DNA of 7,047 nucleotides from an uncultured Lachnospiraceae bacterium (GTDB lineage Bacteria; Bacillota; Clostridia; Lachnospirales; Lachnospiraceae): contig CAJUKV010000093.1 of NCBI GenBank assembly GCA_910587305.1, forward strand, positions 1-7,047, read 5' to 3'. Each line of letters opens with the position of its first letter. Positions within the stretch are counted from its first letter, which is position 1. This document shows positions 6,041 to 7,047 of the stretch, one piece after another. A model generated the notes under the pieces. The model saw only the letters and a list, made by a program, of their open reading frames with translations, did not search any database and had not been told where the DNA came from. Made by a program: the position numbers and the translations under genes.

Positions 6041-6781
6041 ATGAGGGAAATAGTGAAAAAAAATAAGATTACATGTAGCATTATGGCGTTACTCCTGGCA
6101 GGGCTCACGGCAGGATGCGGGAATGAAATACCGGATCTCAGCGAGCAAGAGCAGGAATTGGTGGTGGAATATGCAGCAGGAGTGGTTTTGAAACATAACA
6201 GAAACTACAAGAGCAGACTGGTCGATCTTAGCCTGGTGCATGATATTCATGAGACGGCGCCTGAAAATACTTCGGAGGAAGAAAACACAGAATCTTCTAA
6301 CGGGGAAGAAACAGTCACAGAGGACGTAACAGTTACGGATAATACCGGGGAAGCTGAGGCGGAGAACGTTACGATAGAGGATTTCCTTCAATTAGAAGGC
6401 GTAAAGTTTACATATACCGGCTATGAGATAGATGATTCCTATCCGGAACAGGGGGATGAACTTTATTTTATAATGGATGCAACTGAGGGAAGTAAACTTC
6501 TTGTTCTAAAATTTCTTGTGGAAAATACATCCTCAGGAGAGGTAAACCTGGATATTGCAAAAACGGAAACCAGATTTAAAATCAATGCGGATGGAGTGCA
6601 AAAAAATGCTTTAACCACAATGCTGCTAAACGACCTTGCCTACTATGAGGGAACCATTGCGCCGGGAGAAAGTGTGGAGCTGGCATTGGTATGCGAGATA
6701 CCTGCGGAGCAAACAGAAGTTTCGGCTTTGGAGCTTACTATGAAAAGTGTAGATGATTCAGCTACAATTTCACTGAATTAA
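6041..6781 (+). CDS. Lipoprotein with C-terminal Ig-like (DUF4352-like) domain
   Basis: This 246-residue exported protein starts with a lipoprotein signal: a Lys-rich n-region, a hydrophobic stretch 12-22 and a lipobox LTAGC with the acylated Cys at 26. Residues 33-66 form a helical segment (SEQEQELVVEYAAG). A low-complexity linker rich in Glu, Thr and Ser spans about 70-110. Residues 117-245 have alternating beta-strand character, with GVKFTYTGYEI and KLLVLKFLVENTSSGEVNLDI followed by a strand ending EGTIAPGESVELALVCEIP, typical of DUF4352-like immunoglobulin folds. It is probably anchored on the outer face of the membrane, where the linker would hold the domain away from the surface. The AGGA at 6028-6031 overlaps the stop of the DUF2339-like gene, nine bases before the ATG, so the two proteins are likely co-produced and may form a complex. 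The ligand is unknown. Confidence 0.85.
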   Translation: MREIVKKNKITCSIMALLLAGLTAGCGNEIPDLSEQEQELVVEYAAGVVLKHNRNYKSRLVDLSLVHDIHETAPENTSEEENTESSNGEETVTEDVTVTDNTGEAEAENVTIEDFLQLEGVKFTYTGYEIDDSYPEQGDELYFIMDATEGSKLLVLKFLVENTSSGEVNLDIAKTETRFKINADGVQKNALTTMLLNDLAYYEGTIAPGESVELALVCEIPAEQTEVSALELTMKSVDDSATISLN

Positions 6782-6805
6782 AGCGATGAATTGCCTGTGT
6801 GTCGG

Positions 6806-6843
6806 CTTACAAGGTATGATTTATAAGGTTTTTTACGTTTTTT
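6806..6843 (+). terminator. Weak terminator candidate after the lipoprotein gene
   Basis: CTTACAA (6806-6812) and TTATAAG (6821-6827) can form a 7-bp stem with one mismatch, followed by a G and six T residues and then a second T-run at 6838-6843. The stem is AT-rich and weak. It is the best candidate for ending the unit. A second AT-only hairpin lies around 6853-6878. Confidence 0.3.
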
Positions 6844-6885
6844 CTTAATAAATAAAAAATTTCAACAATTTTTTTAAAATAGGTG

Positions 6886-6914
6886 TTGACATTATGTGGA
6901 AGTAATGTTATAGT
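6886..6914 (+). promoter_or_regulatory. Strong sigma-A promoter of an off-window gene
   Basis: A consensus TTGACA (6886-6891) and TATAGT (6909-6914) are separated by 17 bases and preceded by about 40 bases of A- and T-runs that could act as an UP element. The predicted start is near 6921. No start codon with a ribosome binding site follows inside the window, so the gene it serves begins beyond 7047. Confidence 0.75.
6889..6908. promoter_or_regulatory. Candidate operator dyad in the promoter spacer
   Basis: ACATTA (6889-6894) and TAATGT (6903-6908) form a perfect inverted repeat with an 8-base centre. It overlaps the end of the -35 box and occupies the whole spacer up to the -10 box. Such a location suits a dimeric repressor. 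The factor is unknown. Confidence 0.4.
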
Positions 6915-7047
6915 AAGTTTCGTTGTGAACAACAAATTCACACATGCCTGAAATTGAAGATTATCTAATGCGTAATAACGATAGAGTAGGGTAAGAACCT
7001 TGACAAATAAACAGCAATGCAACCCTGAAAATTCAAAGAGAAACATT
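6915..7047 (+). other. Leader of an off-window gene
   Basis: This is the transcribed leader following the strong promoter, at least about 125 bases long. Close to the predicted start, TGTGAA (6924-6929) and TTCACA (6937-6942) can form a 6-bp hairpin. A 16-codon frame from 6944 to 6994 lacks a ribosome binding site and is probably chance. No known riboswitch class is recognised. Confidence 0.4.

Noticed and set aside
6922..6943. Resemblance to a Rex redox-repressor site
   Set aside because: The half-sites TTGTGAA and TTCACA are 7 bases apart, whereas Rex sites have a 4-base centre, and the right half lacks the terminal AA.
6944..6994. 16-codon frame that could be a leader peptide
   Set aside because: There is no Shine-Dalgarno sequence before the ATG, no run of regulatory codons, and no attenuator hairpin visible after it.
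6807..7046. 79-codon minus-strand frame at the right edge
   Set aside because: It runs against a strong plus-strand promoter and its leader, is low in complexity from A/T runs, and has no visible ribosome binding site within the window.

Overview
The window looks like chromosomal DNA of a moderately AT-rich Gram-positive anaerobe, most likely a clostridium of the Lachnospiraceae type. This is inferred from strong sigma-A style promoters, strong purine-rich ribosome binding sites, a Gram-positive style lipoprotein, tRNAs without an encoded CCA end, and the flavour of the proteins. No gene pins down a genus. I see no mobile-element gene, CRISPR array or phage gene.

Layout. Positions 1-375 hold no recognisable gene. 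They contain an AT-rich tract with a weak promoter candidate, an intrinsic terminator (131-156), a GC-rich multi-hairpin element (164-240) that looks like a dispersed intergenic repeat, and a hairpin terminator (313-344) serving the tRNAs. Positions 376-588 carry two tRNAs on the minus strand, Val(CAC) then Ala(CGC). They are driven by a promoter at 598-625, and a second promoter candidate lies between the two genes. A divergent plus-strand promoter (655-683) with a perfect dyad overlapping its -10 box starts an operon of three genes: an unrecognised single-span membrane protein (847-1437), an OmpR-family response regulator (1474-2148) and a membrane sensor histidine kinase (2185-3654). A terminator follows at 3689-3713.

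A second plus-strand unit follows: a large polytopic DUF2339-like membrane protein (3795-6029) and, 11 bases on, a lipoprotein with a C-terminal Ig-like (DUF4352-like) domain (6041-6781). I find no convincing promoter directly in front of this unit. The gap between the operons carries a degenerate relative of the 164-240 repeat. The last 266 bases hold a very strong promoter (6886-6914) with a dyad in its spacer and a leader for a gene that starts beyond the window.

How the genes may fit together (inference): the kinase and regulator form a classical phosphorelay sensing something at the cell surface, and the first gene may be an accessory membrane partner. The polytopic protein and the lipoprotein probably act together at the envelope and may be a target, or a read-through extension, of the two-component operon. 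None of this amounts to a demonstrably new system. The best leads are the unknown first gene, the membrane protein and lipoprotein pair, and the structured intergenic elements.
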